From Rhodococcus gordoniae (lineage in GTDB: Bacteria > Actinomycetota > Actinomycetes > Mycobacteriales > Mycobacteriaceae): a stretch of DNA of 64,000 bases. Positions within the stretch are counted from its first letter, which is position 1. Each line of letters begins with the position of its first letter. The position numbers were made by a program, and so were the translations under genes. Of the stretch, positions 55,157 through 63,611 are shown piece after piece. Under the pieces are notes generated by a model. The model ran no database searches and was not told where the DNA came from. It saw only the letters and a program-made list of their open reading frames with translations. The DNA is taken from the NCBI RefSeq assembly GCF_001646655.1, contig NZ_LPZN01000003.1, positions 124,001 through 188,000 on the forward strand. Reading direction: 5' to 3'.

Positions 55157-56350
55157 TCACTCTAACCGTGCCCGAATGTGGATCCCGCCCGCGCACGTGA
55201 CCGCGAGGATGCCCGCCGCCACCGCCACGAGATATCCGGTGCCGGCACCGGCCCGGTCGATGACCTGACCCACCAGCGCAGAACCCGCCGCGACGCCGAC
55301 GCCGAGCCCCGCAACCGTCCACGTGATGCTCTCGGTGAGCCGTTCGGGCGGCACGATCTGCTGGGTCAGCGACGTCGCGACGATCATGATGGGCGAGATC
55401 GCGCATCCGGCAACGAAGTACAGCACGGTCAGTATCGGCACCGAGCCGGCGAGCAGCAGCGGGCACAGCAGGACCGCGAGAATGCCGGTGGCGACGAACA
55501 ACTGACGGGTGGGGGCGCCCGGGCCCACCCGGGTACCGAAGATCAGGCCGCTCACCGCCGAACCGGTCGCGAACAACGCCAGCGTCAGGGTGGCGGATCC
55601 CGGGGCGCCCTGTTCCGCGGTGAACGCGACGGCCGCCACGTCGATCACCCCGAAGATCACACCCATCGCGACCATCACGACGACGATCGACAGGAGGACG
55701 GGCATGCGCAGGATGTTCGTCCTCGCACGACCTTCGACGTGCGGTCGCACGGGTGGCTCGGTGCCGCGCTGGGCCGAGAGGGCCACGGTGCCGACGAGCA
55801 ACAGCACCGCACCGAGCAGCGGACCGGCCTCGGGGAAGACCGCCACGCTCAGGCCCACCGACAGCACCGGGCCGACGATGAAGCACACCTCGTCGACCAC
55901 CGCTTCGAGCGCGAAGGCGGTGCGGAGCCGCGGGGTACCGCCGTAGAGCTGTGTCCATCGGGCCCGCACCATCGCACCGACCGTGGGCATGAGTCCTGCC
56001 GGGATCCCACAGACGAACAACCACACGGTGGGCACGTCGAGACGGACGCCCGCGAGCATCGCGAGGGTGGAGACCGCACTGACGAGGGCGGCCGCGGGCA
56101 GGATTCTGTGCTGGCCGTACCGGTCGACCGCGCGGGAGACGAGCGGGGTGAGTGCGGCGTACGACAGGGCGAACACCGCTGACAATGCGCCGCCCACCGC
56201 GTAGTTGCCCTCGAGTTGCGAGAACATCGTGACGATGCCGATCCCGACCATCGCGATCGGCAGGCGCGCCACGAATCCTGCCAGGCAGAACGCGGTTGCG
56301 CCCGGTGCTGCGAACAACTCGCGGTACGAGCCGCCTTTCTGTCCTGTCAC
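55157..56350 (-). CDS. Major facilitator superfamily transporter
   Basis: 397 aa with 12 predicted hydrophobic segments. The loop between helices 2 and 3 has the MFS motif A-like LVSRAVDRYGQHRILPAAAL, and a central polar loop separates the halves (QRGTEPPVRPHVEGRARTN). It is probably a proton-driven efflux carrier; substrate unknown. GTG start at 56350. It lies just upstream of the hydrolase and mshA, and is absent from the mycobacterial order. Confidence 0.85.
   Translation of the reverse strand: MTGQKGGSYRELFAAPGATAFCLAGFVARLPIAMVGIGIVTMFSQLEGNYAVGGALSAVFALSYAALTPLVSRAVDRYGQHRILPAAALVSAVSTLAMLAGVRLDVPTVWLFVCGIPAGLMPTVGAMVRARWTQLYGGTPRLRTAFALEAVVDEVCFIVGPVLSVGLSVAVFPEAGPLLGAVLLLVGTVALSAQRGTEPPVRPHVEGRARTNILRMPVLLSIVVVMVAMGVIFGVIDVAAVAFTAEQGAPGSATLTLALFATGSAVSGLIFGTRVGPGAPTRQLFVATGILAVLLCPLLLAGSVPILTVLYFVAGCAISPIMIVATSLTQQIVPPERLTESITWTVAGLGVGVAAGSALVGQVIDRAGAGTGYLVAVAAGILAVTCAGGIHIRARLE
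55159..55164 (-). promoter_or_regulatory. Probable -10 element (leaderless) of the hydrolase gene
   Basis: TAGAGT on the minus strand ends 7 bases before the ATG at 55151. It overlaps the stop codon of the MFS gene. Confidence 0.4.
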
Positions 56351-56533
56351 GTACTTCTCGCGTTCTCGTCGATCCGATCGGTCCGGTCAACGTTATGGCC
56401 GGCCGGCCGCGCGGGCGCAGGTACCTCCCCCATCCTGGGCATCGAGGCCCGAATCCGCACGCTCCGTGACGGGAGCGGCCATTCTGGGTACATCCGGAGA
56501 ACGGACCGGACGGATCGACGGAACGGAGCGGGC

Positions 56534-57628
56534 ATGGCGGTGCGCGGACGGCTGGGACGATTCTCTCCGAACGAACTCTCCCCGAGAAACCTATGGACCC
56601 GCTATCGCGCGTCGGGCGCCGATCTGCCTTTCGGGAATCCGCTCGCCGCCCACGGCGTCGCGATGGAGGGCTACTTCTGGCGTTTCACCCAGCCCGGAAC
56701 CGGCCGCGTGGTCATCGCCCTGTGCGGGGTCAACCGTGCGGACGACTCGGCCGGGTCCGGTTCACAGTGGGCGACACTCGGCCTGGCCGCCCATCCGGGA
56801 GGTTTCCTGCGCACCGCCGCGCATCCGGTGGCCGCCGCCGATCCCGATCGGCTCGGCGCGTCGGCCGGCGATGTCTTCCGCGGCGACAGCGAGCGCGTGT
56901 GGATGGATCTCGGCGACGACGCCCGGCTCGACATCCGATTGTCCGACCTGCGGCCCTGGCCGCGACGGCGCTTCGGCGCATCGAGCGTCTTCCACTCCGT
57001 CCCGGCCCTGAACCAGTACTGGCATTCCTGGTTGCTCGGCGGCCGGGCGGAGGGATACGCAATCCTCGGTGACGAGAAGTGGGAGCTGACCGGATCCCAG
57101 GTCTACGGTGAGAAGAACTGGGGTAAGGGCGGCTTCCCCGATTCGTGGTGGTGGGGACAGGCACAGGGATTCGCCGATCCGCAGGCGTGCGTGGCCTTCG
57201 CCGGCGGGCAGGTGCACTCGGGTCCCCTGCGCACCGAGGTGACCGCGGTGGTCGTCGCGCTTCCGGACGTGCGCGTCGTGCGCCTGGGCAATCCCGTCAC
57301 CTCGCCGGTACAGGCCACGGTCACCGACGAGAGCTGGCTGCTGCGCGGCCGCAACGCCCGGTGGAGCGTGGAGATCTCGGGGAGTTCGCCGATCGGAGCC
57401 GCACACGTCCTGCCGGTCCCGCTGCCCGCGGAACGACGGAACGTGGCCGGCTCGATCGAACATCTGGGCGGCCACATGACCGTGACGGTCCGCGAGCGCG
57501 GAAGACTGGTATGGGCGGACGAATCTCATTCGGCCGCACTCGAACACGGCGGGCTCGGCCGGGCCCGGGCCGAACTCGATCGGCGGGGCGCCGCCGCGGA
57601 CGCGACGGACGCCCCACCGATCGTGTGA
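56534..57628 (+). CDS. Tocopherol cyclase-like protein
   Basis: 364 aa. Marks of the tocopherol cyclase family: GVAMEGYFWRFTQPGTGRVV near the start, and in the middle YGEKNWGKGGFPDSWWWGQA, the strongly conserved Trp-rich segment. The plant enzyme closes the chromanol ring of tocopherol; bacterial members are of unknown substrate. ATG at 56534 with GGAG nine bases upstream. It converges with the ROK gene. A lipid or quinone ligand is plausible beside the many menaquinone genes, but this is only inference. Confidence 0.78.
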   Translation: MAVRGRLGRFSPNELSPRNLWTRYRASGADLPFGNPLAAHGVAMEGYFWRFTQPGTGRVVIALCGVNRADDSAGSGSQWATLGLAAHPGGFLRTAAHPVAAADPDRLGASAGDVFRGDSERVWMDLGDDARLDIRLSDLRPWPRRRFGASSVFHSVPALNQYWHSWLLGGRAEGYAILGDEKWELTGSQVYGEKNWGKGGFPDSWWWGQAQGFADPQACVAFAGGQVHSGPLRTEVTAVVVALPDVRVVRLGNPVTSPVQATVTDESWLLRGRNARWSVEISGSSPIGAAHVLPVPLPAERRNVAGSIEHLGGHMTVTVRERGRLVWADESHSAALEHGGLGRARAELDRRGAAADATDAPPIV

Positions 57629-57644
57629 CGACGACGGAAATCCG

Positions 57645-58970
57645 TCAGCGTTCGGTGCGCTTCATCGCCGCGATCGGATCCGAGAACAACGAGCTGAGCG
57701 AGACGACACCCGCAGCGTGGGCCTGCACCCGATTACCGAATCCGGTGATCCGGATGTCCTTGCGTGGCAGGGTGGTCGAGGCGGCGAACGCACGGGCGAC
57801 GCGCGGAACCGCGGCCGGGTACTCGGTGAAGGCCTGGCCGCCGAGGATGACCCGGTCGGGGTTGAACAGGTCACGGAGCATTCCGACGGTGCGGCCGAGC
57901 ACGGTGGCGCGCTCGACGAGCAGACCGTGGGCGGCCTCGGATCCGTTCCGCGCGAGGCGGTAGAGCGACCCGATGGTGTCGTCACCGGCGGTGAGGATGC
58001 CCTCGGACACCGCGCGCTGCACGACCGCCCGATCGCTCACGGTCGCTTCGAGGCAGCCCGTGCCGCCGCACGAGCACCGCGCAGACGAACCGGTGGGGAC
58101 ATGCGTCACCGAGCCCGGACCGCCGGCCGGGGTGTGCACCTTCCCGTCGAAAGTGATTGCCACACCCACGGTCTCGCGGACGTAGAAGTACAGCCCGGTG
58201 CCCTTGACCTCGGGAGCGTCGCGATCGGGGGTCAGGAGCAGCTCGGAGGCGGCCATCGCCTCGACGTGCGCGGCCACCGAGACCGGCAGGCCCATGCCAC
58301 CACCGACGATCGTGCCGACGCGGGCGTCGACCCAGCCCAGTCGCGGATGCGTCACTACGGCGGTGTTCGAATCCACCCGACCGCCGAGTGCGACGCCGAC
58401 CCACAGCGGGGTGCGGCGGTGCCACCGTCCCGCGAAAGCCTTGGCGCTCGCGGTGATCGACGCGAGCGCGGCGTCCTGGTGGCCGGCCGGGGTGGGAACC
58501 TCGACGGCGCCGATGATGCGACCGCGCAGGTCGGTCGCGACGATGCCGGTGGTGACGGCACCGATGTGGATGCCGACCGTCAGGTAACGCTCGTGGTCGA
58601 CCTCGACGGGTACGCGCGGCCGGCCGACCGCACCCGGCTCGGTCAGGTCGGCGCGCTCGCGCAGCAGACCTGCCGAGAGCAGGGCCGAGACCTGACGATT
58701 GACGGTGGCGATGCTCGCCCCGGTGACCTTCGCGATCACGTCACGCGAGACCGGACCACGATTGGCGGCGACACGGAAGACCGACGCCCCGGTGCCGTCG
58801 GCGATACGCAGGTCGGGGGGAACGATCCTGACCTGGCTCGACACGCGCGAGGTTCGAGACCGGACCACGGTCGCACGCGTGGCTCCGCGGACACCGGAGG
58901 CGACGGCACGAGGGGGCGCGGACGATCGGGAGGGAAGGGAAACGGACGGCGGAAGAGTGGGAACCGACAC
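57645..58970 (-). CDS. ROK-family transcriptional regulator (Rv0485 type)
   Basis: 441 aa. A disordered 50-residue start precedes a winged HTH (ASVFRVAANRGPVSRDVIAK; ASIATVNRQVSALLSAGLLR) and a ROK domain with the zinc motif CSCGGTGCLEATVSD and VTHVPTGSSARC before it. The ATP-binding kinase motif is degenerate, as in regulators. In M. tuberculosis Rv0485 lies next to mshA. GTG at 58970. A Cys-rich short ORF and complementary segments lie upstream, suggesting attenuation. Confidence 0.88.
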   Translation of the reverse strand: MSVPTLPPSVSLPSRSSAPPRAVASGVRGATRATVVRSRTSRVSSQVRIVPPDLRIADGTGASVFRVAANRGPVSRDVIAKVTGASIATVNRQVSALLSAGLLRERADLTEPGAVGRPRVPVEVDHERYLTVGIHIGAVTTGIVATDLRGRIIGAVEVPTPAGHQDAALASITASAKAFAGRWHRRTPLWVGVALGGRVDSNTAVVTHPRLGWVDARVGTIVGGGMGLPVSVAAHVEAMAASELLLTPDRDAPEVKGTGLYFYVRETVGVAITFDGKVHTPAGGPGSVTHVPTGSSARCSCGGTGCLEATVSDRAVVQRAVSEGILTAGDDTIGSLYRLARNGSEAAHGLLVERATVLGRTVGMLRDLFNPDRVILGGQAFTEYPAAVPRVARAFAASTTLPRKDIRITGFGNRVQAHAAGVVSLSSLFSDPIAAMKRTER

Positions 58971-59105
58971 GGCGCTGATCCTTGGCTGCTGATCCGGACG
59001 TGATGACCGGAGAACGGGCGGGAGACGATCGACGCACCGAATCCCCGGCGTGGAAGCACGATCGGAGGACGGACCCGCCCGAAAGAGGGGGGAATCGGTG
59101 CGGAG
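58971..59105 (-). promoter_or_regulatory. Interlocking complementary segments between the short ORF and the ROK gene (candidate attenuator)
   Basis: On the transcript, segment 1 (59101-59089) pairs with segment 3 (59046-59034) over 13 bases with one mismatch. Segment 2 (59081-59074, CGGGCGGG) pairs perfectly with segment 4 (59022-59015). The order 1-2-3-4 with 1:3 and 2:4 pairing means the two helices compete or form a pseudoknot. Confidence 0.4.
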
Positions 59106-59213
59106 TTACTTTCCGCAGCAGCGACAACAGAGTTCGCGCGCCAGAGGCAGCCGTGATCCCAGCGCGGCGGTCACATAGGTGACCGGCGGTGCGGAGGTGT
59201 GGCCGACTGACAT
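59106..59213 (-). CDS. 35-residue Cys-rich leader peptide
   Basis: Short ORF beginning MSVGHTSAPPVTYVTAALGS and ending RELCCRCCGK, then TAA. The four cysteine codons (CC-R-CC) sit three codons before the end, the position used by poly-cysteine leader peptides that sense cysteine-tRNA supply in mycobacteria. The ATG is preceded by TAGTTT and 7 bases, so it is likely leaderless. The next gene, 135 bases on, encodes the ROK regulator; mshA, a cysteine-using pathway, is nearby. A functional protein is unlikely. Confidence 0.55.
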   Translation of the reverse strand: MSVGHTSAPPVTYVTAALGSRLPLARELCCRCCGK

Positions 59214-59220
59214 GCCGATC

Positions 59221-59226
59221 AAACTA
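59221..59226 (-). promoter_or_regulatory. Probable -10 element (leaderless) of the Cys-rich ORF
   Basis: TAGTTT on the minus strand ends 7 bases before the ATG at 59213, the geometry of an actinobacterial leaderless promoter. Confidence 0.5.
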
Positions 59227-59253
59227 TCGCCCGAACCGGGTCGTGTCCAATCC

Positions 59254-59931
59254 TCACCGCTCCGGTGGGGAATCCCTCCGCGCATCCCCGCGCACCCGGG
59301 CGGTCTCCGCCGACACCGGCGCGAGCAGCAACCCTTCCCACGCGTCGACGAGCGCCGCCAACTCTGCGGTGGTGGGTGATTCACCTGCACGGTGACATCG
59401 CGCGAGGGCACCGACGGTACCGGAATACACCAGCCGCAGACGCTGTCCGGCGATGTCGTCGGGCAGTTGCCCGAGCAGCGCCCGCAGCGCGGTGTCGGAC
59501 CGGCGGCCGCTCTCGGTTCCCGTCGGTCCGGTGACCCGGAAGCATTCGGCGAACCGCTCGTGGTTCGAGAGCCGGTCGAGGAAGGCGACGTAGTGGTTGT
59601 TGCGGCCGAGCGTGCCCGCCAGTGGCCGGATGATCGCCCACAGCAGGTCGCGGACCGTGAGCGTGTCCCGCGTCCGAAGCATCTCGGCGACGAGCGCTTC
59701 ACGCTGGGCGTTCACAGCGGGCAACCGATGGGAGAAGACCGCCTCGAGCAGTCCCTCCTTGGTCCCGAAGTAGTAGCCGATCACCGACGAGTTGTGCTGC
59801 CCGGCGGCCTTGCGGATGTCGGCGAGGGTGACTCCGTCGTAACCACCGCGGGCGAAGAGTCGCTCGGCGGCTTCGACGAGCCTGATCCGGGTTTGCTCTC
59901 CCGAGCTGTATCGACCGCGGGTGGTGGTCAT
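59254..59931 (-). CDS. TetR-family transcriptional regulator
   Basis: 225 aa. The N-terminal HTH is RLVEAAERLFARGGYDGVTL, ADIRKAAGQHNSSVIGYYFG, then TKEGLLEAVFSHRL; the rest is the ligand and dimer domain (ALVAEMLRTRDTLTVRDLLW). ATG at 59931, 7 bases after a TACCCT box. It is divergent from the SDR gene with 97 bases between, so that gene is its likely target. Ligand unknown. Confidence 0.9.
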   Translation of the reverse strand: MTTTRGRYSSGEQTRIRLVEAAERLFARGGYDGVTLADIRKAAGQHNSSVIGYYFGTKEGLLEAVFSHRLPAVNAQREALVAEMLRTRDTLTVRDLLWAIIRPLAGTLGRNNHYVAFLDRLSNHERFAECFRVTGPTGTESGRRSDTALRALLGQLPDDIAGQRLRLVYSGTVGALARCHRAGESPTTAELAALVDAWEGLLLAPVSAETARVRGDARRDSPPER

Positions 59932-59938
59932 ATGCCGC

Positions 59939-59944
59939 AGGGTA
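59939..59944 (-). promoter_or_regulatory. Probable -10 element (leaderless) of the TetR gene
   Basis: TACCCT on the minus strand ends 7 bases before the ATG at 59931. Confidence 0.4.
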
Positions 59945-60016
59945 GCCGCACGGAGGGGACTTCGCAGGGGAGGACTCGGCGGGCGGGGACGTACGGCGTC
60001 ATCCGGTGCCCGACAC

Positions 60017-60022
60017 TACGAT
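60017..60022 (+). promoter_or_regulatory. Probable -10 element (leaderless) of the SDR gene
   Basis: TACGAT ends 6 bases before the ATG at 60029. Confidence 0.4.
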
Positions 60023-60028
60023 TGCCCC

Positions 60029-60778
60029 ATGAGCATCTCTCCCGATTCCCGCGTCGCCGTCGTCACCGGAGCGTCCTCCGGTATCGGCGAGGCGACCGCC
60101 CGTACGCTCGCCGCGCAGGGTTTCCATGTCGTGGTGGGCGCACGGCGCCTCGACCGCCTGCAGAAACTCGCCGACGAGATCGGCGGCACCGCGCTCGAGC
60201 TCGACGTCACCGACGAGGATTCGGTGGAGGCCTTCACCACGGTACTTCCCCGGGTGGACGTGCTGGTCAACAACGCCGGAGGCGCCAAGGGACTCGCGCC
60301 GGTCGCCGAGGCCGTCGAGGACGACTGGCGGTGGATGTGGGAGACCAACGTCGTCGGCACCATGCGCATCACCAAGGCGCTGATCCCCAAGCTCATCGCG
60401 TCGGGCGACGGCCTGATCGTCACCATCACCTCGGTCGCGGCCTTCGAGGCCTACGACAACGGCGCCGGTTACACCTCCGCCAAGCACGCGCAGGCCGTGC
60501 TGCACCGCACGTTGCGAGGCGAACTGCTCGGGCAGCCCGTCAGGCTCACCGAGATCGCTCCGGGCGCGGTCGAGACCGAGTTCTCGCTCGTGCGGTTCGA
60601 AGGCGACAAGGATCGTGCCGACAAGGTGTACGAGGGCATCACCCCGCTCGTCGCCCAGGACATCGCCGACATCATCGGATTCGTCGCGTCCCGCCCGTCG
60701 CACGTCAACCTCGACCAGATCGTCGTCAAGCCGCGCGACCAGGCGAGCGCAGGCCGCTTCCACCGCGTGACCGACTGA
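60029..60778 (+). CDS. Short-chain dehydrogenase/reductase (Rv0484c type)
   Basis: 249 aa classical SDR. Cofactor motif VAVVTGASSGIGEATARTLA (TGxxxGIG), VGARRLDRLQKLADE, VLVNNAGGAKGLAP (NNAG), catalytic Ser-Tyr-Lys in TITSVAAFEAYDNGAGYTSA and KHA. NAD(P) preference leans to NADP because of ARR after strand 2. ATG at 60029. It is divergent from TetR. Substrate unknown; an orthologue sits at the same place near murB and mshA in mycobacteria. Confidence 0.92.
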   Translation: MSISPDSRVAVVTGASSGIGEATARTLAAQGFHVVVGARRLDRLQKLADEIGGTALELDVTDEDSVEAFTTVLPRVDVLVNNAGGAKGLAPVAEAVEDDWRWMWETNVVGTMRITKALIPKLIASGDGLIVTITSVAAFEAYDNGAGYTSAKHAQAVLHRTLRGELLGQPVRLTEIAPGAVETEFSLVRFEGDKDRADKVYEGITPLVAQDIADIIGFVASRPSHVNLDQIVVKPRDQASAGRFHRVTD

Positions 60779-60789
60779 GTCCGCTGCGG

Positions 60790-60821
60790 TGGTGGGAGCG
60801 GCAGGAGCGTCACTCCCACCA
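60790..60821 (+). terminator. Hairpin after the SDR gene
   Basis: TGGTGGGAG (60790-60798) pairs with CTCCCACCA (60813-60821) around a 14-base loop, 12 bases past the stop. Confidence 0.45.
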
Positions 60822-60828
60822 TCGTCGG

Positions 60829-60834
60829 TACCGT
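60829..60834 (+). promoter_or_regulatory. Probable -10 element of the DUF2804 gene
   Basis: TACCGT ends 8 bases before the ATG at 60843. Confidence 0.35.
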
Positions 60835-60842
60835 CACGGGAT

Positions 60843-61877
60843 ATGCGCCGACCACGCCTCGTGCCCGGACCGCTGCTCGGCGACGACGGAACACTCGCCG
60901 AGGCCGGCTGGAGCACCACGGAGACCCGCACCTACGACCGGCAGCGGGTCGCGGCGTCGCGGTTCCGCATCAAGGAATGGGATTACTACTGCGTCCTCTC
61001 CGACGGGGACGACGGACCGTTCGGAATCGCCCTGACCGTCGCCGACAACGGCTACGTGGGTCTGCTCGGGGTGAGCGTGCTCGACCTCGCCGGTCGTTCC
61101 GAGACCACCGAGAACGCCCTCGTTCCCTTCCCGCTCGGCCGGATGCGCCTGCCACGGAGCGCCGACCGCGGTGATGCCGTCGTCGGCCGTCGCGGCCTCC
61201 GGATCGAGTACCACCACGAAGGGCAGGCCCGGCGGCTGGTCGTCGACCATCCTCGCTTCGGAGGTGGGCGCGGCCTGTCCGGCGAATTGCTGCTCGCGCA
61301 GCCGCCCGACGACCGGATGGTCGTCGCGACACCCTTTCCCCGGGCGCCGAAGGCCTTCTACTACAACCAGAAGATCAACTGTCTGCCCGCGCAGGGCACG
61401 CTCACCGTCGGCGGACGGGAGCTGGTCTTCGACCCCGCCACCGCGTTCGGCGTGTTCGACTGGGGTCGCGGCGTATGGACCTACGACAACACCTGGTACT
61501 GGGGTTCCGCGTCGGGAATCCACGACGGGGTGCGCTTCGGATTCAACATCGGCCACGGATTCGGCGACACCACCGCGGCGAGCGAGAACATGCTCTTCCA
61601 CGACGGTGTGGCGCACAAGCTCGACCGCGTGCACTTCCACCTGCCCCGCGACACCTACGACGGGGCGCCGTGGCGGTTCACCAGCAACGACACGCGCTTC
61701 GAGATGGAGTTCGAGCCGATCCTCGACCGCGCGGCCGACGTGAACGCCCTGCTCGTGCGCTCCACGCAGCACCAGGTCTTCGGACGGTTCACCGGCAGCG
61801 CCGTGCTCGACGACGGCACCCGGCTCGAGGTCGAGAACCTGCTCGGCTTCGCGGAGCAGGTCCGCAACCGCTGGTGA
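60843..61877 (+). CDS. DUF2804 protein
   Basis: 344 aa, soluble and beta-rich: LLGDDGTLAEAGWSTTETRT, FRIKEWDYYCVLSDGDDGPF, PKAFYYNQKINCLPAQGTL, VFDWGRGVWTYDNTWYWGSA and FGFNIGHGFGDTTAASENML. This fits DUF2804, which is structurally related to lipocalin-like tocopherol cyclase/CrtC folds. It has no signal peptide. It takes the position of the L,D-transpeptidase lprQ in mycobacteria. ATG at 60843. Function unknown; lipid binding is a guess from fold. Confidence 0.82.
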   Translation: MRRPRLVPGPLLGDDGTLAEAGWSTTETRTYDRQRVAASRFRIKEWDYYCVLSDGDDGPFGIALTVADNGYVGLLGVSVLDLAGRSETTENALVPFPLGRMRLPRSADRGDAVVGRRGLRIEYHHEGQARRLVVDHPRFGGGRGLSGELLLAQPPDDRMVVATPFPRAPKAFYYNQKINCLPAQGTLTVGGRELVFDPATAFGVFDWGRGVWTYDNTWYWGSASGIHDGVRFGFNIGHGFGDTTAASENMLFHDGVAHKLDRVHFHLPRDTYDGAPWRFTSNDTRFEMEFEPILDRAADVNALLVRSTQHQVFGRFTGSAVLDDGTRLEVENLLGFAEQVRNRW

Positions 61878-61908
61878 CCGGCGATCTGCCGCTCCGGTGT
61901 GCGCCCGG

Positions 61909-63003
61909 TCAGATCGCGCAGTTGACGGTGACGGGTTCGGGATGCAGACGAACCCCGAAGGCGTCCTCGACACCGTCGCGCACCCTGCGCGCCAGGGCCA
62001 CGAGATCCGCCGTCGATGCCGTTCCCCGGTTGGTGAGCGCCAGCGTGTGCTTCGTCGACAGCCGCGCCGGCGCGTCGGCGGCGGGAAATCCCTTCCCGAA
62101 ACCGGCCCGCTCGATCAGCCACCCGGCCGACAACTTGGTTCCGCCGTCCGCCGGGAACTGCGGGACCCGCACGTCCTCGCCCACCTTCGCCGCGATGGCC
62201 GCCAGCACGTCCGGCAACCGATCGTCGGGCACGACGGGATTGGTGAAGAACGACCCGGCGCTCCACGTGTCGGGATCGCCCGAGTCGAGCACCATGCCTT
62301 TGCTCCGGCGCAACCCGAGGACGTGCTCGCGCACCTGTGCCGTCGGCCTGCGCTCGCCTTCCTCCGCGCCGAGCGCCACCGCGAGCTCGCGGTACGCCAG
62401 CGGTGCGCTGGAGCCGTCGTCCCGCACGTCCAGTTCCACCTCGAGGACCACGGCCGTGTCGGTGTGCTTGAGGACGCTGGTCCGGTAGCCGAGACCGAGA
62501 GCTTCGGGCCCCACCCACGAATCCCGTCCGGTGCCGCGGTCGAGCAGACGAACGCGGCGCAGGATCGAGCCCACCTCGACGCCGTAGGCCCCGACGTTCT
62601 GCACCGGCGTCGCTCCCGCGGAGCCCGGGATGCCCGACAGGCATTCGAGCCCGCCGAGTCCGGCGTCCACGGTGGTCGCGACCACCGCGTCCCATTCGGC
62701 TCCCGCATCCACCCGGATGTGATCGTCGCGGAGGTCGACACCGGTGGTCGCGACGCGGACCACGACCCCGTCGAAGCCGTCGTCCCCGATGACGAGGTTG
62801 GAGCCGCCCGCGAGGAGCAGGAGCGGGACGCGCTGCTCGTCGAGCAGCCGCACGACCTCGATCAACGACGAGGTGGACGCGCATTCGACGAGATACCGGG
62901 CGGGGCCGCCGAGCCGGAGGGTCGTGAAATCCGACAGCGACACCTGCTCGGACACCGTGGCTCCCGTTTCGGCGAGCCGGGCCCTGGTACGTGGATCAAG
63001 CAC
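61909..63003 (-). CDS. murB: UDP-N-acetylenolpyruvoylglucosamine reductase MurB
   Basis: 364 aa flavoenzyme of peptidoglycan precursor synthesis. FAD site [36 protein letters not shown], catalytic serine in [10 protein letters not shown] and the tail [16 protein letters not shown]. The GTG at 63003 is chosen because a TACCGT box ends six bases before it, suggesting a leaderless transcript; a TTG at 63009 would add two residues. Convergent with the DUF2804 gene, divergent from a DUF2505 gene through overlapping -10 boxes. Confidence 0.95.
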   Translation of the reverse strand: MLDPRTRARLAETGATVSEQVSLSDFTTLRLGGPARYLVECASTSSLIEVVRLLDEQRVPLLLLAGGSNLVIGDDGFDGVVVRVATTGVDLRDDHIRVDAGAEWDAVVATTVDAGLGGLECLSGIPGSAGATPVQNVGAYGVEVGSILRRVRLLDRGTGRDSWVGPEALGLGYRTSVLKHTDTAVVLEVELDVRDDGSSAPLAYRELAVALGAEEGERRPTAQVREHVLGLRRSKGMVLDSGDPDTWSAGSFFTNPVVPDDRLPDVLAAIAAKVGEDVRVPQFPADGGTKLSAGWLIERAGFGKGFPAADAPARLSTKHTLALTNRGTASTADLVALARRVRDGVEDAFGVRLHPEPVTVNCAI

Positions 63004-63009
63004 CAGCAA

Positions 63010-63019
63010 ACGGTAGCGT
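63010..63019. promoter_or_regulatory. Overlapping divergent -10 elements, murB and DUF2505 gene
   Basis: ACGGTAGCGT reads TAGCGT (63014-63019) forward, 7 bases before the ATG at 63027. On the reverse strand it reads TACCGT (63015-63010), 6 bases before the murB GTG. The two -10 elements share the TA at 63014-63015. Confidence 0.5.
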
Positions 63020-63026
63020 GCCCCGT

Positions 63027-63536
63027 ATGGGCAGCCCTATCGACCACACTGCGAACTACTCGTCCCCGCCTGCCGCGGTCCACGCGGCGTTCGTCGATCC
63101 GCAGTACTGGCAGACCCGGCTGCGTGAGGTCGGCGGTCCGGGCGCGGCGGTCGAGCGGGCCGACAGCGGCGACGGCACGATCGAACTCGATCTCCATCAG
63201 GCCATCCCTGCCGAGCACCTGCCGAGCATGGTCACGAGCATCCGCCCGGGCGATCTCGTCATCCGGCGACACGAGGCGTGGGGTGCATTCGCCGACGGTC
63301 GCGCCGAGGGCAGGTTCTCGGCGCACGTCGACGGGATGCCGGGTGAGGTCACCGGCGGGATGACGCTGATCGCCGACGGCGCGGGTTCGTCCGTCGTCGT
63401 CGAGGGCACCGTCGAAGTGAAGATCCCGTTCCTCGGCTCCAAGATCGAAGGGATGATCGTCGAGCAGCTGATCGAACTGTTCGACGCGGAGCGCACCTTC
63501 ACCGAGCAGTGGTGCCGCGGCGATCATTCCGCCTGA
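63027..63536 (+). CDS. DUF2505 protein (Rv0481c type), first copy
   Basis: 169 aa SRPBCC-like fold of the DUF2505 family: [60 protein letters not shown] and [20 protein letters not shown], the last being the family's C-terminal helix region. ATG at 63027; no ribosome site, consistent with leaderless start. A second, related gene follows 75 bases on. Function unknown; START-like folds usually bind hydrophobic ligands. Confidence 0.85.
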   Translation: MGSPIDHTANYSSPPAAVHAAFVDPQYWQTRLREVGGPGAAVERADSGDGTIELDLHQAIPAEHLPSMVTSIRPGDLVIRRHEAWGAFADGRAEGRFSAHVDGMPGEVTGGMTLIADGAGSSVVVEGTVEVKIPFLGSKIEGMIVEQLIELFDAERTFTEQWCRGDHSA

Positions 63537-63597
63537 TCACCCCCCGCCGGGGCGTCCCACGGCGACCCGCGATTTCCGGACGGGCCACCCGGCGCGG

Positions 63598-63603
63598 TAA
63601 CCT
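63598..63603 (+). promoter_or_regulatory. Probable -10 element of the second DUF2505 gene
   Basis: TAACCT ends 8 bases before the GTG at 63612. Confidence 0.35.
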
Positions 63604-63611
63604 GGCCGGTC

